This document shows, piece after piece, positions 30,969 through 43,500 of a DNA stretch of 64,000 nt. The notes beneath the pieces were generated by a model. The model did no database searches, had not been told where the DNA came from, and saw only the letters and a list, made by a program, of their open reading frames with translations. A program made the translations under genes and the position numbers. The stretch's first letter is position 1; every line of letters starts with the position of its first letter. The DNA comes from Henricia sp. BOLD:AAB3569 (Eukaryota; Echinodermata; Asteroidea; Spinulosida; Echinasteridae): positions 186,001 to 250,000 of the forward strand of contig JBBELK010000096.1 of assembly GCA_037783545.1 (NCBI GenBank), written 5' to 3'.

Positions 30969-31325
30969 TTACCGAGACGATGGTAAAATTACAAATTGCT
31001 AAATTTTACTTTTGTCCGCACTTGGACTTTTTCGACACAGGAAAATGTTACCAAGCCCGTGGGAGAGCATGCGCAGTGTCCCTTTGCATTATGACCTTCA
31101 TGGCCCGGATGTGCGTACTATATGTACGCTTTCAGAGGGCTTTTACCGACTCACTGTGTCCGCATTGGACTTATCGTCTCGGGGAAAAGTTACCTGGTCA
31201 ATTTTCCTGAGCAGCAGTTGGCCAGGAAGAGTTACCGCTGGACTCAGGAAAAGTTACTGAGAGGAAAACGTCCTAGGCTGTCCGCATTGGACTTAAAATG
31301 GGAAAAGTACCCATCGTCTCGGTAA
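30969..31325. repeat. Inverted-repeat segment with three GTCCGCATTGGACTT motifs
   Basis: TTACCGAGACGATGG on the left mirrors CCATCGTCTCGGTAA on the right. Inside, GTCCGCATTGGACTT or a close variant occurs near 31017, 31159 and 31280, each followed by a GGAAAA stretch. It is probably a non-autonomous element. Confidence 0.5.
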
Positions 31326-32429
31326 GTTTTCCCTGTGTTTGTAGTGGTCACTTTTCCCTTTGTCACTTTTCGCTCTAGATTTCCCCGCAAAACTTGGCAT
31401 GATGAACACACTTTATTGGATTAGGCACTTGGGGATATGAACAAATGTTCTCAGAAACTTTGAAAACTGGAATTTGTTTTACAATTTTAACGCATTCTAC
31501 TAGTTCAATTCTAATATTTGGCGTGCCATAGTATGGACACAGTAATGACGGATATGATAGTTGTTGACATCACGCGTATGGCACGCCAAAGCTGAAATAA
31601 TTCAATACTGATAATTTTGCCATCAACCTTGAAAAACAAGTGTCAACATTTTTAAAAACTTGCCAACAAAAGCACGGTGTGCCAGTTTCAAACAGTCTAT
31701 CAACATTTAAAAGTCATGCCAACCTTTTTTTTTCTTGCGCAACATTTGCTTAAATATGCGTCAACATTAAATTATCAGTGTTTAATTATTTTTCGCTTTG
31801 GCGTGCCATACCACATGTATGGACACAGTAATGGCGGATAGCAACCGGTTGTCATGCCAAGCGAAACCCGAGAATTCTAATTTTTAGTCAACCTATTCCA
31901 ATTTTTTACATTTTTGACCGTCCAGTCTTTCTAAATATTACAGACCTATTGCCCATATCAGTGTTCATTTTACTTTCCTCAATATTTTCAGTGCCGGATT
32001 TGAAGCCATTTGTAAATACAATTTCTGTAAATAACTCGTTATCCGTCCACATGCAGATTGCAGTTCAAGTTTGTATTTTTATTAATGGAAGTACGTATGT
32101 TTGAATAAAGATATAAAGTGCTTTCTCCTGTATTCAGTGTTTAATAAAGTTAAGTATTTCTAAACTTGGTTTAATCCTTAATTTGTTGTGTACATATGGC
32201 TTTACTTTTAGTCTCATCCAGGATTTCTTCCTTCATGCAGAACTGTTGAAATCATCCCACGCTGTCTTTAATTCATATTTAGCAGAATGCAGATTTTGTT
32301 TTTAATGATCTTGCACACTGGAACGGTTATTTCTCTTCTTTTTTTAAAAACCGTTTACGTACCTTTAATACAAGATAATTTAATTATAAAATTCCGAGTA
32401 ATCCAAAAAATGCGGTTACCGAACTGCAT
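31326..32429. other. Intergenic sequence with GGCGTGCCATA motifs and two AATAAA signals
   Basis: GGCGTGCCATA occurs at 31520 and 31800, with its inverse at 31577. The second and first copies share ATGGACACAGTAATG. Two AATAAA hexamers stand at 32104-32109 and 32143-32148 in sequence that resembles the end of a 3' UTR, but no coding exon precedes them closely. Confidence 0.45.
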
Positions 32430-33540
32430 TTTGAGATTAAAGGTGTTTTAGGCAAAAAAAAACCATCAAAAATGGTTTAAAACACCATACTTTTTGGTAA
32501 AAAAGAATATTACGGGTGTTCTCAAATAGAACATAACATGCCACTCCTACTGAATGCCAAGGTGCTGAATCCAAAAATGATCCAAGCTGTATTTTGAGGG
32601 AAAATTTTCTTTTTGGGGGCAAAAAACATAAAACAATAGTTTTAAAACACTACGTTTTGGACAAAACAAGGTATTCTGAAATAAAACATGGTAACATGAC
32701 AATCTTACTGAATTACGGGGTGCTGAATCCAAAAATGGCGTTTACCAAGCTTTATCATGATGAAAGGTCTTTTTTGTTTGTGCGAAAACAGGCCGCAAAC
32801 GTTTTTATATCGGAATACCTGTTTTGTACTAAAATATACATCTTTAAGCTATTTTAAGTGGTTTTTGTTGTGTATGACCGCTTTAAATCTCCAACTACAG
32901 GTTGGTAACGGCCAATGTTGGATTCAACACCCCGAAATTAAGTGAGATTGGCATGTTACAATGTTTTATTTGGGAATACCCGGTTTTGCACAAAAACTAG
33001 TGTTTTTAAATCAGTTTTTATGTTTTTGCAATAAAAGCACATTTCCCTATATAATACAGCTTGGTAACACCCCCTTTTTTTATTCAGCACCCCAAATTTA
33101 AGTAAGATTGGCAAGTTATCATGTTTTGTCTAAGAGTACCTGTTTTTATTTTACCAAAATTGGTGTTTTAAAACAATATTTATGTTTTTCCCCCAAAAGC
33201 TAGTTTCTCTCATAATACAGCTTGGCAATCTAATCGTCATTTCTGGATTCAGCACCCCAAAACCTAGTGTTTTTGCCAAAAACTCCTTTACCCTCAAAAT
33301 AAAGCTTGGTAAATGGCATTTGTGGATTCAGCACCCACACATTTTGTGGGACGTTACACCGTTGTATTTAAGAATACCTTTTTTAAATTCTTTTTAAGAA
33401 CCAAAATAGTGTTTTTAAACAATTGTTTTATGTTTTTGCCAAAAATCCCCATTTGCCCTTAAAACACAGCTTGGCAACTATAATTTGTTGATTCAGCACT
33501 CCAAAATTAACATGTTACCATATACTAAAACATGCCTCCA
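32430..33540. repeat. Degenerate ~160-bp tandem repeat that reverses orientation midway
   Basis: Left of about 32860 the array carries GGTGCTGAATCCAAAAATG (32559 and 32720). To the right it carries the inverse, ATTCAGCACCCC or close variants, at about 32922, 33084, 33243, 33327 and 33489. The spacing is near 160 bp with one 84-bp interval. Each unit also carries AAGCTTGGTAA and TTTTTATGTTTTTGC type phrases. No coding function is seen. Confidence 0.7.
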
Positions 33541-33785
33541 TGTATCTAGCTATTTTCAATCGATATTCAAAGAACTACGAACGTTTTCCATAAATTGCCA
33601 CAAATTACTTTTCAACTGACCTTCAATTTTGTTGTCAACAAATTTCCACTGCATGTAGCCTAAGCATCAACCGTGCCAAATATAGGCCTATACCGTTGTA
33701 GTCAGAAGTTTACAACATTTGTTATGTTAAAACTGGTGTGCTTAAACTTGCGTTGTCACCATTTTTGTAACAGTCTTTACTAAAG

Positions 33786-34340
33786 CTACAGTCACATTGG
33801 AGGTACGGTAGAGCACGGTTGAAGATCGGCGTCTACCGTGCTCTACCGCAGAGGTAACCGTATCGGTACCGTACGGTGGGCTACCGCGCTCTACCGTGCT
33901 GTACATACCGTGGGCTACCGCGCTGTGCCGGGAAACGGATTTCTAATTTCTAAAATGTTTAAAAATTAAGAATTCACCGCAGGGACACCGCACTATACCG
34001 GCTGCGTCGCATCTATCGTGCGCTACCGTGCTGGCGCCGGCTCTACCGTACGGTCGATGGGAGGTACGTTTGAACACTGTTGCAACACGGTAGATATACA
34101 GTGGGGATACGGTAGACCACGGTTAGAACACGACAGATCGTGTTTGGAACACGGTAGGAATACGGCAGAAGTACGGTAGAGCCGTGTTGACACCGTGTTC
34201 TACCGCGTTCTGCCGTGTTACCGTGGGGACAGTGACCGTCGACCCTCGATTTTACGCGATTTTCGGGCCGGTAGAGCACGGTATAGCACCGTGCTCTACC
34301 GTACGCCTGAGTGCACGTACCGTGTTCTATGTGACTGTCG
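33786..34340. mobile_element. Inverted-repeat element packed with the CGGTAGAGCACGG motif
   Basis: The ends read AGCTACAGTCACAT on the left and ATGTGACTGTCGCT on the right, an imperfect inverted pair. Between them, CTACCGTGCTCTACCG, GGTAGAGCACGG and shorter derivatives occur more than ten times in both orientations. The right end abuts the TTAA-flanked element at 34346. Confidence 0.6.
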
Positions 34341-34345
34341 CTTAA

Positions 34346-35166
34346 AGGAACACGTTGCCTTCAGATTTCACGAAATCTCACGTTTGAGGGTGTTCCTTAT
34401 ACTTATTAAGAGTTGTTCTTGCAATAAAACACATTTAATGTGTTATAATTAGTGAATGGTAATTAAAAAAAAACAAACACTGACCTCTGACCCCCACTAC
34501 ATGTCCCGCGAAATGTATACGTATTTCAAGCCGTCAATACGATCGTCCGGGTAGTGGGCAAAATGCAGCGACGAACAGGAGTTAGGCTGGCGCCGTAGCC
34601 AGTGGTCAGGTAAACCTATTAGATGAACGCAAGGTACCATACCATTCTCCGCCTCCCGAGACATGTGTGAAATGTAAACACACACACACACACACCGACT
34701 GGCTGTCAAAAAATGGATCGTCAAGAGAACACAGCAGACGCGTCAAAAAAGAAAAAACGAAAACCTCGCCAATCAGGGTAAGAATATTGTCATGGGACAA
34801 ACCGATGATTTATACCCAATGGTTATTGTAGACACGAATAAAAAAAACAGGCACATCACACGCAACGGAGGAAGGAAATTTTTTTTTAATGAAATAATTG
34901 TTCAGAAGTATTTCAACAGCTGCGACTGGAAATAAGACTAATATAATTTCTCCGCCATTTATGGGAGTCAAGATTTTGACTCCCATAAATGGCGGAGCGT
35001 GGTGCTTCGAGAAATTACGCAAAATTGAAGCATTTCTAAGGCACGTTTGTGTGGATCATTATATTCTACTTTTTAAACATCTTTCATATCGTGCTCATTA
35101 TACTTCAAACGCTTGTAATAGCCCAAAAACGCCCAATAAAGCGCAACCCGAAGGCAACGTGTTCCT
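34346..35166. mobile_element. TTAA-flanked inverted-repeat element, 821 bp
   Basis: The ends AGGAACACGTTGCCTTC and GAAGGCAACGTGTTCCT are inverted (the right with CGAAGGC) and flanked by TTAA at 34342-34345 and 35167-35170. A (CA)n microsatellite is at 34678-34696. A 48-bp hairpin with 22-bp arms (CTCCGCCATTTATGGGAGTC and complement) is at 34950-34997. I remember repeats with this terminus from echinoderm genomes, but that is not verified here. Confidence 0.85.
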
Positions 35167-35170
35167 TTAA

Positions 35171-37028
35171 AGTCGTGATTTTGTGGAATTCCTCGCGTGC
35201 TTGCACACCTTGGTTTGGGTAGTCCTGTTCACCATTTTGTGTGATGATGGTACATGTATGTACATTTCTGACTTCAACTGTATACGTCCAACACACTCGT
35301 TCATCACAATGAAGACGATTTCGAATATCACCTTAATTATCCCTATGATTTGCATGTTGCATTATTTTCACTACGGCACAATAATATTGTACATGACGTC
35401 ACACCAAAATCATAACAGATCGATTACATTTTTATAAGGAAAGTCGTATAAAAGGACACATCAAGCCACCGTTTAGCCAGTGACAATTAGAAACTGGCGT
35501 AAAACAAATCCGAAAAATAATATAACACTGGGTACCTATGTTTATATTTTGAATGTTTACAAATCTCCACTGTCTTCATTATTGTTAATACTCACGTTTC
35601 CTGTGTACATTTCAACTGTTGTTTTAATATGCGGGTCGACAATCTATACAGAGAATTTAGCCTAAGCAGAATGTTTACATTTTTATCACGTCGAATAGAT
35701 GACAGAAAGATTTCTTTCTGTTTTTATACTTTTTAAGACATACTGCTGGTATGGTGACGTCATCATCTCCGCCTAGCTATCTCCTAAACATTTGTATAAG
35801 TCCATCGCAGAATATGCGGGTGGTTGAAGTGTTTTCGCAGGCAGTAATCCAACGAGTTGTTCAATTTGATAGTTGTTGGACGAAAAATCACGGTTTTGTC
35901 TGCGTTGGGATATTCTCATTTCATTCGGTATCTGAACGGATTAATCACCAACTGCTGATATACGCGAAGTCAAAGGTAAGAAAGCTGAATGTTGAATTTA
36001 ATTGTACAAATAAACAACATAAATTGTTCTTACTTTCTCCAAAATCAGTCGTAACTCGGCAATCCTTGTTTTGAGATATGGGCCAAAATACGTTTGTGGG
36101 CAATTCCCTATTTGTTTCGAAATCAGAGAACAAAATATTCAAATGATGCTGTCCCCTATAATCACAGACCACAGTCTACAATTTGTGATCCGCATAAGTG
36201 GCGATTTTTGAAGCGCAGGGTATCGTACATAACTGGGACACCAACAGTTTTAGACCCAAAGGTATCATTGCTAAGAACTTTGTTGTGACATGTATTATAG
36301 GCGTGCTAAAAAATCATTCATTCATCCCTTCATTCATTTTTATTCCGAATCTCTTCACAGCCAAAGGCTGAATTGTAGAACTTGTTGCAATAATAGCATA
36401 CAGTTTCAAAACTGGCAAGCAAATACATTAACATTAACATCCACAAAACAAATGTCGTTTATTATTATCACAAAGATGTGACAAATAAATTAAGTACATG
36501 TACTACACATCGACAAGCGCTACATGGACAAAATTACTCAATATTACTGCAACTTAATGTGCGGCAAGTGTTCATACGATTGTAAATTATCAACCAAGGT
36601 TCGTTGTCCTATATTACACGATGTTTTCACTGATATGGAGTATGACGTTCGATGAAATGAATATGTAAATTCCCAAAAAAACACTGGGGCCTACTTAATT
36701 CGAACTGAAAACACAGTCCGCTTAGAACATTTGAAACTTTGTCATTTTCTAATCTGAGTGAATGAGCTGGCCGTGCCTTTTTATATTTTATACTCAGTTG
36801 GTTGAAGCGTCTGTGATCTGTGTTCATACACTTCATTTGACCTGAGTACGAGTGTTTAGCCTAAAGGCGTGTTTCAATTATAGATGGGGTCACGTGTCCC
36901 CCGAAAAGGTGTTGGCCCCTCCCATGTGCGCCCCTAAAAAATGAGACGAAGTTTGCACAACTATATGTATATGTGTAAGCTGCTTTGCGTGCCCTGGGCC
37001 TTCCAATAGACAGCCGAGGTGTGACGTG
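35171..37028. other. Intergenic, no supported gene
   Basis: The longest open frame (35751-36074) has a possible donor, AAG|GTAAGA, after AKSK but no recognised domain and no supporting partner exon. Nothing else stands out apart from short AT-rich stretches. Confidence 0.4.
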
Positions 37029-37139
37029 TTGCCATGGCAATTGGCTCTAAACTATGATGGCCGTCGTCCAAAGTACCATTGGAAAAGCACATGGACACGG
37101 TTCAGTGATTTTGAGTTTAGAGCCAATTGCCTAGGCAAC
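37029..37139. repeat. Inverted repeat, about 25-bp arms
   Basis: GTTGCCATGGCAATTGGCTC, continuing into TAAACT, pairs with AGTTTAGAGCCAATTGCC and then TAGGCAAC. It probably marks a small MITE. Confidence 0.6.
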
Positions 37140-37549
37140 CAACAAAAGGTGACGTATTCACTTCGGCAGTCCATGTACTGATGTGTTACCGCAAGGGGAT
37201 TGCACTCCCTATGTCTTGTGCAGAACCGAATTCTCTATGTGGTGTGCAGTAAGGCAGAAAATCCACAGAGTAACCAAAAAAGTGGTTACTGTGTGGATTG
37301 TGCAATTTACACCGCTCACTATGTGGAATACGCTCACTATGTGGATCGGTAACTGTGTGGATCGCCAGTTGGGGGGCCGTCTCGTCGATAATTTTCGAAA
37401 TTTCAGAGGGTTAGGGAGTTCTGTTTTGTGTCGAAATAGGAAAAAAAGAGAGGCACAATAAAAAGAACTCCCCACCCAGTAATAAAGGGTTCGAACCCAT
37501 TAGTGGCTGTTCCGCACCCTAATGCACATAGTGACCAGAAATGGCGAGG

Positions 37550-37632
37550 GCTCTCCCCCCTCTCCGCCTCCTCCCCCGCCCCCTCTGCCGCCCCCTCCCC
37601 GCCCCCTCCCCCCTCCCCCTCCCCCGCGCCCC
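37550..37632 (+). repeat. C-rich low-complexity tract
   Basis: Repeats of CCCCCTC and CCGCC over about 80 bases. Translated frames across it are proline-rich by composition and are not evidence of a gene. Confidence 0.85.
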
Positions 37633-37721
37633 CGGTAGTTTTGGGGGTATGGTGCCTAGACACCACGGAAATATTACAACGAGGGATGAGAAAAAATAAT
37701 AAATTATGGTCCTTATCGTGA

Positions 37722-37790
37722 TTCAAATCCGACACTTCTGTCACTCCACGCAGATGCCCTGTATACCAGCTGAGCTAGCTATGGGCACAG
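37722..37790 (-). repeat. tRNA-like sequence (SINE head or tRNA pseudogene)
   Basis: On the minus strand it reads GCCCATAGCTAGCTCAGCTG, an A-box arm like that of several tRNAs, and a degraded B box TCGGATTTGAATC. The acceptor stem does not close cleanly, so a functional tRNA is unlikely. Confidence 0.5.
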
Positions 37791-38518
37791 TGCTCTTTCG
37801 GTGTTGTATGGATGTGCAACCGTGCGCAAAGTAACAGACGCAACATTTGTATGGTGCATTTTCATAAAAGGGGCGTGGTCATTTTCGGGTATTTCGCCCC
37901 GGATAGCGAAATTGGCACACATCCTAAGTTTTTCCCTGGGGTCAAATTAGCCTGGATCAGTTGAGTGATCCTCTCCTAAATGAAGTGCATACAAAACTGA
38001 GCCAGGTCCTAGACTAACACAGCCGATCAAGTTTCCAAGTCTGAGCTCATGTAGGAGTTCACAGCTAGCTATAGGCCTACTCCGGATTGATAAAAGGCCA
38101 TTTTCATTTCAAAAGATGTAGATGCCCTCATTTGCATTAGCAACAGGTCTGGAAAAAAAATTGGTCCATCAATGAAAATAGTATCTTGGCCCCATTTGCC
38201 CCCATTGTTATTTTGGCAGCAGAAGTCATGAGACAGAACTGATTGTTTTGGGGGTCCGGTGAGCACCGTTCTACACTGCTGAACCTCAACAAAGCTAGGT
38301 ATAACCACCGTCCTTGAATCCCGGTTATAGAATTCAGCGAATGGAATATTTTGCCATAAGGATCTACATGTACATTTTTTTCTTCTGATGCAGAAACAGG
38401 ACAATATCAATAGGCCTATACATTATGTCATCGGCCACATTCACCTTTATGTGTTCTGGTGATACCAATCACAACGTGTCGCGCTCAAGGTGATATTGGA
38501 AAATACAAGTAATGATGG

Positions 38519-38712
38519 GTACGTACGTTTGCTTACACATGTAACCTCAACCTTGCACCAGCGCGTTCGTATTGCTCGTACGTTCGTACATTCGCTTACA
38601 CAGTCATGTAACCTCAACATTGCATCAGCGCGTTCGTATTGCTCGTACGTTCGTACGTTCGCTTACACATGTAACATAAACCTTGCACCAGCGCGTTCGT
38701 ATTGCTGTCACG
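38519..38712 (+). repeat. Three-copy tandem repeat, 63-67-bp unit
   Basis: GCGCGTTCGTATTGCT recurs at 38561, 38628 and 38691, each preceded by TGTAACCTCAACCTTGCA or a variant and followed by CGTACGTTCGTAC in the first two. Confidence 0.85.
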
Positions 38713-40320
38713 TGATACTCGTGTCTGCTTCGGTGCCTGTGCTGCACTGACCGTACTGTGTTACGCAAACGTTAATAAACGTTTTGCCGAATGTGGAACG
38801 ATCGAATACCAAGATAGCGGAGCTCACGTTGTAATGTGGCTGCTTACCAAACTTTAAAGAAAATGTGAGACGTATCGCATATGATACACAATTTCGATGC
38901 CACTTTTAAAACTGGAAAGCATTATCGTCTGCTTACCTTTCTGCCTTCTTGTAACTGTGCAGTTTTAAACAGTGACTTGCGAACTCGTAAACAACCCAAA
39001 GGTTCCAATCGTTCCATTGTTGCCGAACGTTGGCCCAGCGTTAGCAAACGTTCGTTCATTGGAACGCGGCCCCGAGGCATGCCCGAGGCCGAGGCAAGCG
39101 CGTGCACGCGCTGACGCCCACGAAACTCGCGCGCCAAAATACTCCGCTAACATTCTTTCTTGAAGTTATTTAGGCTCTAGTTGGTGACAACGGAAAGTCA
39201 TAAGAGATTTTCCATTGCGGCAGACGGCTTGCAAACTTTCCATCAAGCGGTGAAGTCTATGTTCAATCTTCTGCGTTACTGTGCAAGGCTGTATACTACA
39301 TATAGGGCCTACGAAGTCAATTTCAACATCCATATTTCTTGTAGCACCGCAAACAACACCAATGACGTCTTCCGGTTTATTTGTCTCCACAGCATGTTTG
39401 CCTCTGTGGAGGTGTAACAAGGATGGGTAAAACAGTTGTTACATCGACAGAATGCGATATTATTGGTTGTTATGCAAAATATCTCTTCATAAACTCAAGA
39501 CAGTTGACCGGGCTTTAGTTACTTTTAGGACTGTAGGCTACACCCTTTTTTGTAATAGATTTTACAGCTGTGAAATTCACTTTTTTGCACTAAAGTCACT
39601 TTTGTGGGAAACAACCAACTCTTCTTCATTTCTGTAATCCATAGGCCTAGTTTCCCAACTTTTAGACAATAATTCTTTAAAAACATTTTTTTAACCTGTT
39701 TTGACAGCATCAGCATTGCTAACCCACTCGAATTTAGCCTACTGCTGTTTCATATTGTAAACAAATCCACTCAGAGACCGGGGGCCAATTTAATGGCGCT
39801 GCTATTATTTGCTCAGGATTTATTTGCTTTATAAAATGGACGACAAGCCAAAATTATACGCCAACTTGTGTTCTTTGCAAGAGTAGGAGAATACCTTTCA
39901 ATACACATCACGATCCATTTTTGCAAAATAAAGCAAACAAATCCTGTGCTAAGCAACTGTTTGTGCTTAGCGCCATGAAATTGGCCCCGGGTATTGAAAT
40001 GAAACCTTTCTCAGCTAATAAATAACGGCCTTTCATGCCACGATACTGAGCATAAAACGCCATCTTGAATTTGTTAAACCTTTGGACAGTTATTCCTGTT
40101 TTTACCCCACAATTTCCCTCAAAATTCAAAACCCTCTTTTTACAAAAATAATGTTGTCATTCTGAAGAAAAGGGTCAAGACTAAAGAGTAACACTATAGG
40201 TTAAGGTGGTTTGATAAAAATGACACTTTTAATCTCTTATTATGGAACGGTGTCCTAAAAGTTATAAATGCTAATAATTGTTTCTTTATTCACGCGAAAA
40301 CAACCCCCGATACAAAATAC
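38713..40320. other. Intergenic, upstream of the TMEM163-like gene
   Basis: No element ends or coding similarity were recognised. An AACGTT-rich stretch with TTCCAATCGTTCC lies near 39000-39060. Confidence 0.4.
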
Positions 40321-40428
40321 TTCAGACCAATCAGAGTAAAGCGTTCGTTTAGGTTTTGAGCTCTAAGAGGCTTTGGAGGAAAAATTCTTCCCTGTTAATT
40401 TTTACCCCATCTGCCTTACGTCCAGAAA
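40321..40428 (+). promoter_or_regulatory. Putative proximal promoter of the TMEM163-like gene
   Basis: A CCAAT box (GACCAATCAGAG) stands at 40327-40331, about 100 bp before the start codon. No TATA box is seen close by. This is weak evidence that the first exon starts nearby and that 40429 is the true start codon. Confidence 0.3.
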
Positions 40429-40501
40429 ATGGCGAGTCAGAAGAGTGAATACATTCCATTAACCTCGGCGGTGACAGATGACGATGACGAAGAAGCAGCA
40501 G
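40429..40501 (+). CDS. TMEM163: TMEM163-like exon 1
   Basis: It encodes MASQKSEYIPLTSAVTDDDD and four more residues, plus one base of a split codon. The donor is AGCAG|GTAAAA. It is an acidic cytoplasmic N-terminus. The start is the first ATG in a good context (AAAATGG) that splices in phase to the transmembrane exons. Confidence 0.75.
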
Positions 40502-43500
40502 GTAAAATGATTTGATATCTCAATAAACGAAAAGTTATGATCAATAGACGTTTGCATGACCAATGAACTTGTGCAAATTGTTATTTTGTGTGAGAAATTA
40601 ACTAGTACACAAACGCCATACATGGATTTGTCAAGTTTTCAGAAATATTACTGCACCTATGTGACTGAAAGTATACAGGGCAGTCTTATTAACATGGGCT
40701 TCTAAATAACGCCTATTTTAACAGTTTACCAATCATGTATTCAACTAGTGGGTATACAGCCGTGCTCGTGATCAAAGGATTACGGGTTCGAGCCCCACTT
40801 GTGCCAACGTGATTGTGTCCGTGGGCAAGACACTTAATCTCAATTGCCACAATCTAACTGCTGATAGGATTGTGCGCCTTGGCCAGGTATATAGCCACCT
40901 ATAGTTGAAGCGAAATGTTTCTGGTGATTTCCTAATGGCAACGATAATGTTAATGGCAACAGCGCCAGGAGTATACTCGAGGGTAGACATGTGCGCTATA
41001 CAAGTGTCCACCATTACATTGTTATTTAACCTTTAATCACCGATGGACTGATTCCAGGCCCAATAGAACTTGTTTAATCAAATCCCCACAGTAACGAAAT
41101 GTGACATTTTCTGTTCCTGTGAAAGCTTGCAGTTAAGGGCTCTCAGAAAACGAAATTTGTTGGGATTTTAACCTGGTTTATCCTCCGTCGGATGTGATGA
41201 CTGATGAGCTTCCCCGAACAGCACTGTGCACACGCAGGAGCTCAGACTGCCACTTCAGGCGGAGTGGCGCACCCTGCTTCAGCGGCTCTTACGGAGGCTG
41301 ATGCTGTGACTGCTGTCGGCCTATAGACTTGAAATCAATTTTGTATACGGTCGTATTTTGTCCGTCTAATGCCATTTTACCGCGCACGATCGATATCCGT
41401 TTTTATTTGCAGTATATATTTTGGTTTCGACCGATAGACTTGATAAACCTGATTGTGCGACAATATTAACGATTCAAAGCCCGTTGTCGCTGTTGCCATA
41501 GCAAGAACCAATCACGGTAATCTAAGCGTCGCGCTCCAAGGTGTGGTAGCGTCCATTTTTACCAAGGGGTGTTGAAATGAATGTGCAGTAAGAACATTCT
41601 TCAATAGATTCGTATTTTTATTCAGATAAACTGCATTTAACTTTTAGCTAAATGTAGTAGGTCTTCTTCGAATCACGAGCATTTATACCGCGTACATAAG
41701 TGTACAATCAAATAATATACACGTACATAAAACAAATCTCCTCCACAACAATTGAGAGAATTGTCGGCTACGATTTTTGAATTAATTTCTTAACCAAAAC
41801 TTGGGCCAACGGAAAGGTCGAATTATTACTATGATTATGTCTTATTTTGAAATATAAGGAGTAATGGATATTGATAGGTCTACTACTTAAAAAAATATAA
41901 TTCAGAAGCACATTTTTTTGAAAATGTTGCATGAATATTAATAAAGCCCCGTGTCTCGACCAATCTAGTCCAATTCTGGTAGCAAACTCCATAGCCCGTG
42001 TACAAAGTGAAAACAGGTTTATCAAGTCTGAAACAGGAGATCGACTAGACTTGTTCCCAGTCCATTCGCGACTACGCTTCTGCGGTTTACGAACCAACCG
42101 GTCCTGTTTCTGACTTGACATAAAGTCTACTGTCGGCCTTGCACGTTTACGTTACTGACCGATAAATGGTTACATCTCGCAGCCTCCTCGGTCTTTAACT
42201 GCATACGCTATACTGTATTACAGAAACTGTCCATATTTCATGGATGTTTGATAGTGCTTATTGGTAGAGTACATGATTGGTAAACTGTTACAAGGGGCGT
42301 TGATTCGTGATTAAAACTGCCGTGTAGACATTTCAGCTACATACAGGCAGTAATACTTCAGAAAACTCAGAAAAATCCATTCATGGCTTTTGTGTTGAGT
42401 TGAATGGTAACAAGTATTTTGCAAAAAAAACTTTTTAGAAAACCAACTTCCATTGTTCATATTATTTCTCACACAAAATACCATTTTGGACAGAAATAAA
42501 TTCATTTGGTGTTTGGTACCATTGTTATTAACTCTTTCAGTAATGTTTTTCTTGTCAACTCATGAAAAATACTTGGGGTCACTGCAGTTTTGTTGAAATT
42601 ATCTTTCGGTAGATTGCATGATTAAATTCGTTGCAACATCTATAGAATATCTACGGACAGTCTCAAGTCATCTCACCAAATCTTACCTAATCGTGGGTAA
42701 ACCGCACAATGGGGCCGGCTTCACTTACATCACTCCATCTAATTCCATTCACAGCAAGCCATAAAGAGCTACTTGAAGACACGGACAGCAGTCTGACTTT
42801 ACGCCAAGAGGCTCTCTACCACAAGGCCGTCCTATTCCTCGCCTGGGCATCAGTGGCAGTCTTGTTCATTTTAGCCATTACAAGTTTCGGTAAACCAACT
42901 GGTCATTTTTTTGCACACTCACATTTTTGTTGTCATCAGACTTCCCACCTCATGTTATTGCGTCAGTGTTTATGAATTTAATGGGAATCGCTTGCCCTTT
43001 CCCTGTTAAAAACCTTCATAATGTGCTCGGTTGGGACTCGAATCCACGACCTCCCGCATTATAAAGCAGGCTTCTTTAACCACTCGACCACCGAACGACC
43101 CTGTGTTGAATGACGGGTTCGAATCGCTTAGTAGGACTAGCAGGTACTGTAATTCACGTCAGATTCGAACACAATACGTCACTAACTATCTTTGTCCCAT
43201 CTTATTTTTGCTTTTAAACAGTTATCTCTCAACAAACAGGCAGTGTCGCCTTATTTGGTTTTGGGGTAAGTATATGCGCCTATAGATTCTGGGCCGATTT
43301 AAAAATCGTAATGTCAGCAAATGTTTGTGTTAATTACTACCCATAATTTCTGTGCCAACACCACGCCTTATCTGCTCTGAAAAGTTGTTCTCTTATGTGC
43401 GAATGGGTTGTGATTGAATTGTTAACGTCGACTCCTTATAATATTATTTTGTTTCAGTTGGATGCACTCTTAGACGTTGCAACTTCTCTGGTGGTCGTGT

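Noticed and set aside
32594-32945. Small open frames in the 32.4-33.5 kb repeats
   Set aside because: They follow the tandem units in low-complexity AT-rich sequence and have no family resemblance.
35751-36074. Possible coding exon ending at AAG|GTAAGA
   Set aside because: No domain, no conserved motif and no partner exon could be found nearby.
37503-37721. Proline-rich frame in the C-rich tract
   Set aside because: It is produced by base composition of the CCCCCTC repeat and has no other gene features.
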